Origin: JAFANK01 sp036741695 | Lineage (GTDB): Bacteria; Vulcanimicrobiota; Vulcanimicrobiia; Eremiobacterales; Eremiobacteraceae | Assembly: GCA_036741695.1 (NCBI GenBank) | Contig: DAINRU010000015.1 | Location: 1-48,834, forward strand | Reading direction: 5' to 3' | DNA: 48,834 nt | In this document: positions 25,250-34,780 of the stretch, in pieces | Layout of the letters: the number at the start of each line of letters is the position of its first letter | Position numbering within the stretch: the first letter of the stretch is position 1 | Program-made: the position numbers and the translations under genes | Notes under the pieces: generated by a model | Database searches by the model: none | What the model was told of the DNA's origin: nothing | What the model saw: the letters and a program-made list of their open reading frames with translations, nothing else

Positions 25250-28200
25250 CCATAGTGGCTGGGCACGCCCTCTTTGTACCAGATGCGTGCATCCCATTGC
25301 TTCCAGGTGATCTGCTGACCGTTGAGGATGGGCAGGAAAAAGATGAACAGCGCGAGGCAGGCGACCAGATAGCCGGCGACGAGCAGCTTCGCGGTGCGCG
25401 GCGATTGCGACACTTGCGCCGCCTGCCACACCCGCAGCAGCACGTACGTCGTGCACAGGCAGATGATGGCGGTGTCCGGATAGAAATTGTACTGGAAGTC
25501 GATGCGCGTCGACGCGATCCAGGGCAACCACTGGAAGAAGTACGCAGCGACGCACAGCATGACGCCCTTATGCCGCGCGCGCCAGGCGAGGATGGCGGCA
25601 GCCGGAACGGTCACGAGCTGCGCCAGCCACATGAGCGGATTAGGAACAGCCAGCACTTCCCCCACCACCTCGTGCGGCGCCATGCTGCCCGAGAAGACGT
25701 GGTAGTAATAGGAGACCGGCCGCAGCTCGAGCGGCCAGGTCCACCACGCCGAGCTGTACGGATGGGTCGCCTTCAGATCGTGGTGGTAGTGGTACATCTG
25801 GCTCTGCAGGGCGAGCAGATCCTTGAGCGTGCCGTGCAGCCCGAGATTAGAGGCGCCGATCTGGAAGAACGGGATGTAGGTCAAAAGATATATGCCGATC
25901 GGGATTGTGAGCGAGCCTGCGACGAAGATCGGCAAACGGAACCCATACGCGTTGCCCCACATAAAGCGTCTAGGCGCGTCGCCTTTCACGAGCGCACGTT
26001 CGGGAACCCAGGGCAGCCGGCGCTGCAGGCTGACCGCGAGCGCGACGCCCCAGACGCCCACGAGATCGAACAGGCCGTTCCATTTGCTCGAGATAACGCA
26101 GCCCAGGGCGACGCACGTCATCACGAGCCAGAACGCCCATGCTTGGGTGTCGCGAACCGGGCGTCCGCCTGACGTGCCGGCGATCGAGCCGTCGCTGCGC
26201 CACTCGATCGTGCTTGCCGCCTCTTCCACCCGCGCTCCCTCGGCGCTCCACTGCGTTGTCACGGATCCCGTTTGCAGCTTCGCGCCCTTGAGCGCGAGCC
26301 GCTCGCCGTAGTCGAAGGCGACCTCGGAGCCCTCCACGCGCGACCCGTCAGGATTGATCACGCCATGCGGCGTTCGCACCATCTGGCTCGCGATCCAGAA
26401 ACGGTACATGCAATAGATGGTCAGCAGGGCGAAGAACGCGACGAATATCTCCGGCGTCGCGATGCGCGATTGAACGTAGAAGTAGCCGCTCGACACGAGC
26501 AGCACGACCGCGGCCACGGCAGCGGGTGTTGACGAGAACAGCCGCTTGGCGAAGGCGTAGAGCAGCGGCACGGTCAGCGTGCCGAAGAGCGCGCTCATGA
26601 GCCGCGCGCCGATCGGATCTACCTTGTAGATGAGCGCGCCGATCGTCAGGAGGAGCTTGGTGAGCGGCGGGTGGGTCCACTCGAACTGCGGCAGATGATG
26701 GATGTATTCTTGCGCTGCGCGCGCGTAGTAGATCTCGTCGAAGATGCGCTCGGCCGGCCGGTTGATGTTCGCGTACAGCAGGGCAGCGGTCGCCGCCGTG
26801 AGCCCGCAGACGATAGCGACGTCTGCTCTCGTGACGCCGACGAGGCCCTCCCAGGCGAGCGGCACCCGGCGGCGCACGACGTTGCCCTCAGCGAAGCTGG
26901 CGCGCAGGCGCTCGATGCCGCCGTTGATTGATTCGCCGAGCTCCGGTACGAGGTATGCGCCCGCGACGACGAAGAGGCAGGCCACGTTGAGGATGGAGAT
27001 CGGATGGACGAGGGCCGGAGCGAGATCCGGGCTCGGCGCGTAGAGGTACTGCAGCGCGTAGAAGAGGTTGATGAGGAACGTGCCGGAGAGGATGAAATAC
27101 ACGATGCGGTTGAGCGGGCTGGCGTTGAAGATGAGCGGGCCGAAGGCGAGCGCGGAGAACATGTATCGCTCGTGCATGCGCGTCGCGAACATGAAGAGTC
27201 CGAGCAGCGACAAGAAGAGCGCCATGTAGAACGAGCTCTCGCGCTCCTGCAAGCTATATTCTTTCCCCAGCGTGCGCCACTCGCGCAGCACGACCGCGAA
27301 GATGAATGCGGCGACGATCGTGATCCCCCAAGCCCATTGCGGCCAGCCGGGGAATCCGGGAAGATCGGGGATGAGCTTGTCATCTCTTTGCCAGAAGTCA
27401 AGCCGCGTGGAATAGAGGTTGAACGCGTTGCAGGAGTTATACGGATAGAGCGCCGTGCCGGTATGGTAGCGATCGTAGAGCCACGAGAGCACGTTGGCCG
27501 GCTGTATGTCCGGCGCGAACGGCGCCGTTCCGCCATAGGCGACGATGAAGCCGATGATCGGGATGAACGCGAGCCGCCACAGCGCGGCGCCGCTGCGCAA
27601 CTGCCAGACGAGGAGCGCCGGCGCCGCCACGATGGGCTGCGGCTTGATGAGCACCGCGAATCCGAACAGCAACCAGCCGAGCTCAAAACGCCGGGTCGCC
27701 ATGAAGTAGACCGACCACACCAAAAAGACCGCCGTGACGGAGTCGGCCTGTCCCCAATACGCCGACACGTACCATACCGCCGGGTTGAAGACGACGAGCG
27801 CCATCGCCCACAGTCCGGCGTTCGACGACCACGTCCGTCGCACGAGCAAGAACGAGAGATAGGCAAGGCCCAGGTCGGCGAGGACGGCCGGTGACTTCAC
27901 CGTGAACTTGAGCAAGTCGAACGGCAGATTTGCGTGTTGGAACAGGCTGTAGACCCAGCCGAACGCCGCCAGGATGAGCATGTACCCGGGCGGATAGTCG
28001 ACGAAGCCGGCGTTGCCGTAGAAGTTATGGATGCCGTACTTGACGAGGCTCAGGGTCCAGGACTCGAACGTACCGATGTCCGTCGCATGGCCGGCCGCCG
28101 GCATGAAGATCAGCCGGATGACAAGCCCGACGGCGAGGATGACCGCGACCGCGAGGAGCTCGCGAGCGTTCAGCGCCGTGCCTTTTTGGCTTGCGGCCTC

Positions 28201-28290
28201 ACCATCGCGCGAGACGGGCGAAGCGGGGCCGGTCGTGTCGGCCTTCGCCGTGGGCTGTCCTTTAGACGGTTGCTTGACGGTTTTCCCCAA
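25240..28290 (-). CDS. Fused GT-C glycosyltransferase / protein O-mannosyltransferase (PMT)
   Basis: 1016 aa, about twice the length of a bacterial PMT. The N-terminal half (about 45-480) is a GT-C membrane enzyme with an acidic motif in the first outer loop (HATDIGTFESWTLSLVKYG), DYPPGYM and KPQPIVAAPALL. The C-terminal half (about 490-1016) is a classical GT39 PMT: FDEIYYARAAQEYI with Asp-Glu at 518-519, WTHPPLTKLLLTIGALIY, SGYFYVQSRIATPE, and a beta-rich insert with a soluble loop at about 640-700. Such a transferase takes mannose from polyprenyl-P-mannose to Ser/Thr of secreted proteins. Two transferases in one chain suggest a coordinated lipid-carrier and protein step. The start ATG at 28288-28290 lies 2 nt before the polyprenyl synthase stop. 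Confidence 0.88.
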   Translation of the reverse strand: MGKTVKQPSKGQPTAKADTTGPASPVSRDGEAASQKGTALNARELLAVAVILAVGLVIRLIFMPAAGHATDIGTFESWTLSLVKYGIHNFYGNAGFVDYPPGYMLILAAFGWVYSLFQHANLPFDLLKFTVKSPAVLADLGLAYLSFLLVRRTWSSNAGLWAMALVVFNPAVWYVSAYWGQADSVTAVFLVWSVYFMATRRFELGWLLFGFAVLIKPQPIVAAPALLVWQLRSGAALWRLAFIPIIGFIVAYGGTAPFAPDIQPANVLSWLYDRYHTGTALYPYNSCNAFNLYSTRLDFWQRDDKLIPDLPGFPGWPQWAWGITIVAAFIFAVVLREWRTLGKEYSLQERESSFYMALFLSLLGLFMFATRMHERYMFSALAFGPLIFNASPLNRIVYFILSGTFLINLFYALQYLYAPSPDLAPALVHPISILNVACLFVVAGAYLVPELGESINGGIERLRASFAEGNVVRRRVPLAWEGLVGVTRADVAIVCGLTAATAALLYANINRPAERIFDEIYYARAAQEYIHHLPQFEWTHPPLTKLLLTIGALIYKVDPIGARLMSALFGTLTVPLLYAFAKRLFSSTPAAVAAVVLLVSSGYFYVQSRIATPEIFVAFFALLTIYCMYRFWIASQMVRTPHGVINPDGSRVEGSEVAFDYGERLALKGAKLQTGSVTTQWSAEGARVEEAASTIEWRSDGSIAGTSGGRPVRDTQAWAFWLVMTCVALGCVISSKWNGLFDLVGVWGVALAVSLQRRLPWVPERALVKGDAPRRFMWGNAYGFRLPIFVAGSLTIPIGIYLLTYIPFFQIGASNLGLHGTLKDLLALQSQMYHYHHDLKATHPYSSAWWTWPLELRPVSYYYHVFSGSMAPHEVVGEVLAVPNPLMWLAQLVTVPAAAILAWRARHKGVMLCVAAYFFQWLPWIASTRIDFQYNFYPDTAIICLCTTYVLLRVWQAAQVSQSPRTAKLLVAGYLVACLALFIFFLPILNGQQITWKQWDARIWYKEGVPSHYGWI

Positions 28291-28292
28291 GA

Positions 28293-29285
28293 TTACGTCC
28301 GGTTCTGCATGATGAAATCGCTCAACGGCTTGGTGCCCTGAGCTCGTGAGAGAGCTGACGTAAGATAGTTATCGGCAGCCTCGCTTGCTGCACGGTACGC
28401 GCCGCACTCCTCAAGCAGCGCCCGCAGACGCGCGACCTCGGCCTGGGTCGGAATCGTGGCGTTTCCATAGACCTCGAGCACGGCGCCTCCCGCGCCGCTC
28501 GGATCGCGCTCCATGGCCCAGATGACGGGGAACGTCTTCTTGCGCCTGGCGATGTCACCCGCAGCGACTTTCCCGGTGCTCTCCGTGCTGCCCCAGATCC
28601 CGAGCACGTCGTCGAGAATCTGGAAGCCCAGCCCGAAGAGGCGTCCGATCTCGCGGCAGTGTTCGACCTCGTCGTCAGCCGCGCTCGCGCAGCGAGCGCC
28701 GAGCGCAGCAGCGCAGCCGAAGAGCGCCGCCGTCTTGCCCTCGATCATCTCGAGATAGACGCCGGTCGTCGCGCGCGCTCCCGACTCGAGCGCGAGATCG
28801 AGCGATTGGCCTTCGCACATCCGCAGGTTGGCGCGCGCCAGGTCCATGCTCATGTCGAACGCGGCCTCAGCGCCATGCGTCTGCGCGGCGCCCGCGAGTG
28901 CCAGGTGAGCAAGCGCTCCCACGGCGTCGCCCCCATTGACGCCGTGCGGCAGTCCGTATTTCGCCCACAGCGTCTGCCGCCCGTGGCGGAGTTCGTCGCC
29001 GTCTTCGATATCATCGTGCACGAGCGAATAATTGTGGAGCAACTCGATGGCCGTGCACGCATGCAGCGTTCGTTCGGGCCGCGCGCCGTAGGCCGCGGCG
29101 GCCGCCATGACCAGGCGCGGTCGCAAGCGCTTCCCATGGCGTGTGCCGTGCGGGGCGTCGAGCCCGAAGTGATACGCTATCTGGCCCGCGACTGGATCGC
29201 GTCGTGCGTGCTCGGCGAGAAACTCCTGGAGATATCGTTCGAAGAGCTCGAGCGCATGCGAGTCGAGAGCGCCGGGCAGGGGCAC
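28293..29285 (-). CDS. Polyprenyl (all-trans) diphosphate synthase
   Basis: 330 aa. Condenses isopentenyl diphosphate units into a longer prenyl chain. First aspartate-rich motif LVHDDIEDGDELRHG (DDxxD), second DDVLGIWGSTESTGK, plus GKRLRPRLVMAAAAAYG, a G(K)TAALFGCA segment and KKTFPVIWAM. The second motif lacks the final Asp, as in several actinobacterial-type synthases. The product length cannot be told from the sequence. It starts with GTG at 29283-29285, 5 nt after ispH, so MEP-pathway output and chain elongation are coupled. Confidence 0.93.
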   Translation of the reverse strand: MPLPGALDSHALELFERYLQEFLAEHARRDPVAGQIAYHFGLDAPHGTRHGKRLRPRLVMAAAAAYGARPERTLHACTAIELLHNYSLVHDDIEDGDELRHGRQTLWAKYGLPHGVNGGDAVGALAHLALAGAAQTHGAEAAFDMSMDLARANLRMCEGQSLDLALESGARATTGVYLEMIEGKTAALFGCAAALGARCASAADDEVEHCREIGRLFGLGFQILDDVLGIWGSTESTGKVAAGDIARRKKTFPVIWAMERDPSGAGGAVLEVYGNATIPTQAEVARLRALLEECGAYRAASEAADNYLTSALSRAQGTKPLSDFIMQNRT

Positions 29286-29290
29286 GCGGG

Positions 29291-30148
29291 CTACGCCCAG
29301 ACTGCTTCGGCTTGCGGGAACCAGTCCATCAACAGGTCTACGACTTCGTCCGCCAAAAATCCGGGCGTCGACGCACCGGTGGCGATGCCGACGCGCTCGT
29401 CACCTGTGAACCATTCGCGCTTGAGGTCGGTGGGGTTCTCGATGAGGTGCGCCGTTGCGCCCTCCGCTTCGGATATCTCCGCAAGGTGGCGCGTGTTTGC
29501 GGACCTGCTTCCGCCGATGACGATCATGGTGTCGACCTCGCCGGCCAGCTCGCGTGCGGACTTCTGCCGTCCCTGCGTGTCCGAGCAGATCGTGTTGTAG
29601 ACGCGCAACTCGTAGTTCATCGCGGCGATCTTGCCGACCAGCTCGCGGAATTTGTCCCCGTTCAGCGTGCTCTGCGAGACGATGGCGATGCGCCGAGCAC
29701 GACGGATCTCCGTCTCGTCGCTCGGCCACTCGTTCATGACGATGCAGCCCGGCGCGTGGCCGGCGATGCCCCTGACCTCGGGATGGTTGGGGTCGCCTAA
29801 GATGATGACCGTCCGGCCTTCTTCCGCCAGTTTCTTGGCCAGGCGCTGCGTGCGGGTCACCATGGGACAGGTGGCGTCGACGACGCGCAGCCCCTTGGAC
29901 TGCGCGTCCTCTATCGTTTGCGGCGGCAGTCCATGCGCGCGCACGAACAGCGTCCCTTGCGGGATGTCATCGAGCGCCTCGACGTTGTGCAAGCCCTTCT
30001 CGTCGAGCTCCTTGACGATGAGCGGATTGTGGACGATGTTGCCCATCGTGTAGACGTCGTCGCGCTCGCTCGTCTCCGACAGCGCTTTCTTATACGTCAG
30101 CTCAACGCCGAAGCAGAACCCCTGGGTCCGCGCCTTTTGGATCTGCAT
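29291..30148 (-). CDS. ispH: 4-hydroxy-3-methylbut-2-enyl diphosphate reductase
   Basis: Last step of the MEP pathway, giving IPP and DMAPP; an iron-sulfur enzyme. 285 aa with the three cluster cysteines in ARTQGFCFGVE (Cys12), VVDATCPMV and YNTICSDTQ. Also NIVHNP, VRAHGLPP, GDPNHPEVRGIAGHAPG and GGSRSANT. The ATG at 30146-30148 lies 47 nt inside the plsC coding region, and the conserved N-terminus leaves no later start. The overlap therefore seems genuine. Confidence 0.95.
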   Translation of the reverse strand: MQIQKARTQGFCFGVELTYKKALSETSERDDVYTMGNIVHNPLIVKELDEKGLHNVEALDDIPQGTLFVRAHGLPPQTIEDAQSKGLRVVDATCPMVTRTQRLAKKLAEEGRTVIILGDPNHPEVRGIAGHAPGCIVMNEWPSDETEIRRARRIAIVSQSTLNGDKFRELVGKIAAMNYELRVYNTICSDTQGRQKSARELAGEVDTMIVIGGSRSANTRHLAEISEAEGATAHLIENPTDLKREWFTGDERVGIATGASTPGFLADEVVDLLMDWFPQAEAVWA

Positions 30149-30746
30149 TGCTCTCCATCAGATCTGCGATGACGTGTGTCAGCTCTTCCGTCCACGCAGC
30201 GAGCTCCGTTTTCGTTGGTTTTCGCGCGCTTCCCTGGAATCTCATGGGCTTGCCGATGCGGACTTCGACATGACTCGCACGCAGGCGTTTGGCCGCTAGG
30301 CGTGTACCGACGAGCGCGACCGGCACGACAGGGCACTGCGCGGTGGACGCGAGCAGCACGGCACCGCTACGCGCCTGTGCCTCGCCGTCGAGGTTGCGTC
30401 GACCCTCGGGAAATATGCCGACGACGCCGCCCCCTTTGAGGACGCGCAAAGCGTGGCGGATCGCCCCGCGATCGCCGGCCTCGCGGTTCACTGGGAAGGC
30501 ATGCACGGCGCGGATGAGCGGGCCGAACACCGGGGTGTCGAAAAGCTCTTGCTTCGCCATGAAATGGATCACGCGCGGGAACCACGTGCCGAGCAGCGGG
30601 GGGTCGAGGTACGAGATGTGGTTGCTGGCGACGATGAGCCCGCCGCTCGGGGGGACGTTTTCGGCCCCGCTGACCCGCGCATCGAAGGCAAGCGCGGTGA
30701 TCGGCTGCAGCGAGTACTTGACCATGAGGTAGAGGGTGTCGCTCAA
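30102..30746 (-). CDS. plsC: 1-acyl-sn-glycerol-3-phosphate acyltransferase
   Basis: Acylates lysophosphatidic acid to phosphatidic acid at the membrane. 214 aa: NHISYLDPPLLG (HX4D catalytic motif), FMAKQELFDTPVFGPLIRAVHAFPVNRE, VGIFPEGRRNLDG (FPEG substrate-binding motif) and VVPVALVG. The TTG at 30744-30746 overlaps the cmk stop as TTGA. The C-terminal 16 residues overlap the ispH start. It complements the PlsX/Fak genes encoded nearby. Confidence 0.93.
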   Translation of the reverse strand: MSDTLYLMVKYSLQPITALAFDARVSGAENVPPSGGLIVASNHISYLDPPLLGTWFPRVIHFMAKQELFDTPVFGPLIRAVHAFPVNREAGDRGAIRHALRVLKGGGVVGIFPEGRRNLDGEAQARSGAVLLASTAQCPVVPVALVGTRLAAKRLRASHVEVRIGKPMRFQGSARKPTKTELAAWTEELTHVIADLMESNADPKGADPGVLLRR

Positions 30747-31423
30747 GGTTTTGGCCTCACCTTTACCATCTGTTCGAGATGGTCGACCACCTCGTCGACG
30801 GTCAGCGCCGACGTGTCGACCACAGCGGCGCCAGGCGCCGAGGTCAGCGGCGAGATGGCCCGCTCCGTGTCGCGCTTGTCGCGCGCCATGATCTCCGTAT
30901 ACAGCGTCTCGCGGTCGATCGTGATGCCGAGCGCGGTGAGTTCGCGCAGGCGGCGATCCACCCGCGCGTCGATACTCGCGGTGAGGTAGAATTTGAAATC
31001 TGCATCGGGCAACACGACCGTGCCGATGTCACGGCCCGCCATGACGACGTCGCGGCCAGCCGCAAAGGAACGTTGCACGCCGATGAGACGCTCGCGCACC
31101 TTCGCCATGGCGGCGATGGGCGAGACCGCCTGCGAGACGGGCAAGGCGAAAAGCTCTTGGCCGAGCAGCTTCCCATCGATGCGGATGCGATACGTCAGAG
31201 GATCGCGCTCATCTGTGACCACCTCGGGCACGAAGCGGGCGACGAGCGCGTCGACGCCGGCCTCGTCGGTCGGCGGAACCGCGCGTTCGAGCGCGAGGTA
31301 GGCGACTGCGCGATACAGCGCGCCCGTGTCCAAGAACGCAAAGCCTAGCCGGTCGGCAAGCTTCCGCGCGACCGTGCTCTTCCCAGAGGCGACGGGTCCG
31401 TCTATCGCGACGTGGACGGGCAA
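30743..31423 (-). CDS. cmk: Cytidylate kinase
   Basis: Phosphorylates CMP and dCMP. 226 aa, matching the family. P-loop AIDGPVASGKSTVARKLADR, FLDTGALYRAVAYLAL, VVMAGRDIGTVVLPDADFKFYLTA, IMARDKRDTERAISPL. The TTG start at 31421-31423 is chosen because AGGAG (31432-31428) lies just upstream and homology begins there; a longer frame upstream has no conserved sequence. In Firmicutes and others cmk is next to plsC and ispH, as here. Confidence 0.93.
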   Translation of the reverse strand: MPVHVAIDGPVASGKSTVARKLADRLGFAFLDTGALYRAVAYLALERAVPPTDEAGVDALVARFVPEVVTDERDPLTYRIRIDGKLLGQELFALPVSQAVSPIAAMAKVRERLIGVQRSFAAGRDVVMAGRDIGTVVLPDADFKFYLTASIDARVDRRLRELTALGITIDRETLYTEIMARDKRDTERAISPLTSAPGAAVVDTSALTVDEVVDHLEQMVKVRPKP

Positions 31424-31583
31424 CTGGCTCCTAACGTTCTTTCGTCGATGCGGGCAGGTGGCTCTCGTGGTTGTGATGTTCGTTTTTCTGCCGTGCTGAC
31501 CTTGGCATTTCTCGCACGCGGGCGCACCGGCCGTTGCTGCGCCCAGCGGAAGCAGGCACGCCGAGCGCGAACGCACTGCGACG

Positions 31584-33116
31584 ATGCAGACAGCGCCGGC
31601 CGTCAGGATCAACGGTACGAATCTTTCCTTATCACTCGTCAAGAGCATCTCGGTCGATGGCGTTGCAGTGGCGCTCGACGATGGTGCGCGAGCGCAGATA
31701 CAAGCCGCTCGCGACGTGGTCGAACATGCCGTAGCATCCAACGGTCGTATCTACGGCGTGACCACCGGATTCGGCAGGCTGAAGAACGTCAAAATCGAGC
31801 CGGCCGAGGCCAAAGAGCTGCAGCGTAACCTCATCCTCAGCCATGCATCCGGCGTGGGCGATCCGCTGCCGCTGGACGCGGCGCGCGCGAGCATGCTGCT
31901 GCGCGCCCAGTCGCTCGTGCGCGGCCATTCCGGCGTCCGCATCGAGCTGGTCGAGATGCTGATTGAGATGCTCAACCGCGGCGTGACACCTGTCATCCCC
32001 GCGCAGGGTTCGGTCGGATGCTCGGGCGATCTCGCCCCCCTCGCCCACATGGCGCTCGTGATCATCGGCGAGGGCGAGGCATGGGTCGGCGGCGAGCGTC
32101 TCAAGGGGCTTGCAGCGCTTGAGCGCGCCGGCTTGAAGCGCTACACGCTCTCATTCAAAGAGGGCCTGTCGCTCATCAACGGCACGCAGATCATGACGGG
32201 GATCGGCGCGCTCGCGCTCGTGCGGGCCGCGAACGCGCTCAAGGCCGCCGATATCTGCGGCGCGATGAGTCTCGAGGCGTACTTGGGCACGGACGCGCCA
32301 TTCGCCGAGCGCATCAATGCGCTGCGCCCGCATCCCGGCCAGGCCCACTGCGCCGCCAACGCCCGCCGGCTGCTTGAGGGCTCGGCGGTGCTCGCATCGC
32401 ATCGCGACTGCGATCGCGTTCAGGACCCCTACTCCTTCCGCTGCATGCCGGTCGTCCACGGTGCCGCTCGCGATACGCTGCGCTTCGCCGAGAACACGCT
32501 CGATATCGAGATAAACTCGGTCACCGACAATCCCATCATATTCCCCGACGATGGCGCGCTGGTGAGCAACGGGAACTTCCATGGCGGACCCGTGGGTCTG
32601 GCGCTCGACTACATGGCGATCGCGCTCACCGATGCGTCGTCCATCAGCGAGCGACGCAGCTACAAACTGCTCGAGGGCGCCGAAGGCTTGCCGCCGTTCC
32701 TCACCGAGCGCTTCGGGCTGTGCAGCGGCTACATGCTCGCGCAATACACCGCGGCCGCGCTAGTCAGCGAGAACAAGACCCTCTCCGCGCCAGCATCCAT
32801 CGACTCGATCCCGACATCGGCCGGTCAAGAAGACCACAACAGCATGGGCACGATCTCGGCTCGCAAACTGACGTCGGTCGCCGCTAACTACGAGACCGTG
32901 GTCGCGCTCGAGCTGCTCGAGGCTGCGCAGGCGCTCGATTTCCGCGCTCCGCTCGCACCAGGACGCGGCACCGGCATCGCGCACAAGCTCGTACGCGAGC
33001 GCGTGGCGCATCTCGACGGGGACCGCAACATCGGCGATGACATCCAGGCAGCCATAGACCTCGTGCGCAGCGGGCGGCTTGTCGCCGCGGTCGAGGAGCA
33101 GATCGGAGCGCTGTAG
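31584..33116 (+). CDS. hutH: Histidine ammonia-lyase
   Basis: Removes ammonia from histidine to give urocanate. 510 aa. The prosthetic MIO group forms from three residues that here read Cys146-Ser147-Gly148 (GSVGCSGDLAPLAH) rather than Ala-Ser-Gly. Other active-site parts are present: IYGVTTGFG (Tyr), SHASGVG, RPHPGQ, QDPYSFRCMPVVHG, TDNPIIF, GNFHGGPV, and PTSAGQEDHNSMG with the acid Glu. The start ATG has no visible ribosome-binding site. hutU follows after 3 nt. No promoter was recognised in the 160 nt separating it from divergent cmk. Confidence 0.95.
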   Translation: MQTAPAVRINGTNLSLSLVKSISVDGVAVALDDGARAQIQAARDVVEHAVASNGRIYGVTTGFGRLKNVKIEPAEAKELQRNLILSHASGVGDPLPLDAARASMLLRAQSLVRGHSGVRIELVEMLIEMLNRGVTPVIPAQGSVGCSGDLAPLAHMALVIIGEGEAWVGGERLKGLAALERAGLKRYTLSFKEGLSLINGTQIMTGIGALALVRAANALKAADICGAMSLEAYLGTDAPFAERINALRPHPGQAHCAANARRLLEGSAVLASHRDCDRVQDPYSFRCMPVVHGAARDTLRFAENTLDIEINSVTDNPIIFPDDGALVSNGNFHGGPVGLALDYMAIALTDASSISERRSYKLLEGAEGLPPFLTERFGLCSGYMLAQYTAAALVSENKTLSAPASIDSIPTSAGQEDHNSMGTISARKLTSVAANYETVVALELLEAAQALDFRAPLAPGRGTGIAHKLVRERVAHLDGDRNIGDDIQAAIDLVRSGRLVAAVEEQIGAL

Positions 33117-33119
33117 ATC

Positions 33120-34778
33120 ATGAACACCACATCGGCGCCGCGCGTCGTGCGCGCGCCGCGCGGACGCGAGCGTACCTGCCTCGGATGGGGGCAGGAAGCC
33201 GCGATGCGCATGCTGATGAACAACCTCGATCCGGAGGTCGCCGAGCGACCCCAGGACTTGGTCGTCTACGGCGGCAGTGGCCGCGCGGCGCGCTCGTGGG
33301 AAGCATACGACGCGATCGTGCGCACGCTCAAGCGCTTGCGCAACGATGAGACGCTCCTCGTGCAGTCGGGCAAGCCGGTAGCCGTCTTCCCCTCGCATGA
33401 GGCTGCGCCGCGGGTGCTCATCGCCAATTCGTTGCTCGTTCCGGCGTGGGCGAACTGGAAGACCTTCCGCGAGCTTGAGGCGCAGGGCCTGACGATGTAC
33501 GGCCAGATGACCGCGGGCTCGTGGATCTACATCGGCACGCAGGGCATCTTGCAGGGTACGTTCGAGACCTTTGCGGCGCTTGCCAACAAGCATTTCGGCG
33601 GCTCGCTGCGCGGGCGCATCACGCTCACGGCGGGTCTCGGGGGCATGGGCGGAGCGCAGCCGCTGGCCGTGACCATGAACGGCGGCGTTGCCATCTGCGT
33701 CGAAGTGGATCCGGAACGGATCCGCCGGCGCATCGAGGGACGCTACTGTGATGTGGCGGCTTCGACCATCGATGAGGCGCTCGCGCTCGCGCAAGCAGCA
33801 GCAACGAAGGGTCAGGCGCTATCCATCGGCCTGCTCGGCAACGCGGCTGAGGTGTTCCCCGAACTCTTGCGCCGCAACGCGCCAATCGACGTCGTCACCG
33901 ATCAAACGTCGGCGCACGATTCGCTCAACGGGTATGTTCCGGCCGGCGTGTCGCTCGAGGGCGCGGCTGAATTGCGGGAGCAGGATCCCGAGCAGTACGA
34001 GCGGCGTGCCCTCGAGTCGATGGCGGTCCATGTCGAGGCCATGAACGGGTTTCTGCACCGCGGCTCGGTGGTGTTCGATTACGGCAACAACATCCGGCTG
34101 CAGGCGCGCAAAGCCGGACTCGAGGATGCCTTTGCGTTCCCAGGTTTCATCCCCGCGTACATCCGCCCGCTCTTCTGCGAAGGCAAAGGTCCATTCCGAT
34201 GGGCGGCGCTCTCGGGCGATCCGGCCGATATCGCCAAACTCGATGACGCGCTGCTCGAGACGTTTCCCGACAACGAACATTTGCGACGTTGGATCGGGAT
34301 GGCTCGCGAGCGCGTGAAGTTCCAGGGTTTGCCCGCGCGCATCTGCTGGTTGGGCTACGGTGAGCGCCGCGAGTTCGGCTTGCGCATGAACCACATGGTC
34401 AAGAACGGAGAGCTGGCCGCGCCCATCGTCATCGGGCGCGATCATCTCGACTGCGGTTCGGTCGCCTCGCCCTATCGAGAGACCGAGGCCATGAAGGACG
34501 GATCGGACGCCATCGGCGATTGGCCCATCCTCAACGCCTTGCTCAACGCTGTCGGCGGCGCGCACTGGGTGAGCGTGCATCACGGCGGCGGCGTGGGTAT
34601 AGGGTACTCACTGCACGCGGGCATGGTGGTCGTAGCTGACGGATCGGACGATAGTGAGGCGCGGCTCGGCCGCGTGCTCACGACCGATCCGGGCATCGGC
34701 ATCGTGCGCCACGCAGACGCAGGCTACGAGATAGCCCAAGCCGCAGCCGACCGCCACGGAATCGACTGGAGGTTATAG
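33120..34778 (+). CDS. hutU: Urocanate hydratase
   Basis: Converts urocanate to imidazolone propionate using tightly bound NAD. 552 aa, normal length. Motifs: CLGWGQEAAMRMLMNNLDP, VVYGGSGRAAR, QSGKPVAVFPSHEAAPRVL, MTAGSWIYIGTQGILQGT, GGMGGAQPLAVTMNGG, TDQTSAHDSLNGYVP, and the signature containing the key Cys, GLPARICWLGYGER. It is 3 nt behind hutH and 2 nt before the pirin gene, whose ribosome-binding site lies in the hutU end. Confidence 0.96.
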   Translation: MNTTSAPRVVRAPRGRERTCLGWGQEAAMRMLMNNLDPEVAERPQDLVVYGGSGRAARSWEAYDAIVRTLKRLRNDETLLVQSGKPVAVFPSHEAAPRVLIANSLLVPAWANWKTFRELEAQGLTMYGQMTAGSWIYIGTQGILQGTFETFAALANKHFGGSLRGRITLTAGLGGMGGAQPLAVTMNGGVAICVEVDPERIRRRIEGRYCDVAASTIDEALALAQAAATKGQALSIGLLGNAAEVFPELLRRNAPIDVVTDQTSAHDSLNGYVPAGVSLEGAAELREQDPEQYERRALESMAVHVEAMNGFLHRGSVVFDYGNNIRLQARKAGLEDAFAFPGFIPAYIRPLFCEGKGPFRWAALSGDPADIAKLDDALLETFPDNEHLRRWIGMARERVKFQGLPARICWLGYGERREFGLRMNHMVKNGELAAPIVIGRDHLDCGSVASPYRETEAMKDGSDAIGDWPILNALLNAVGGAHWVSVHHGGGVGIGYSLHAGMVVVADGSDDSEARLGRVLTTDPGIGIVRHADAGYEIAQAAADRHGIDWRL

Positions 34779-34780
34779 CC

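Noticed and set aside
31424..31583. Sigma-54 promoter before hutH
   Set aside because: TTGGCATTTCTCGCA resembles the -24/-12 pattern but has the wrong spacing between the GG and GC elements.
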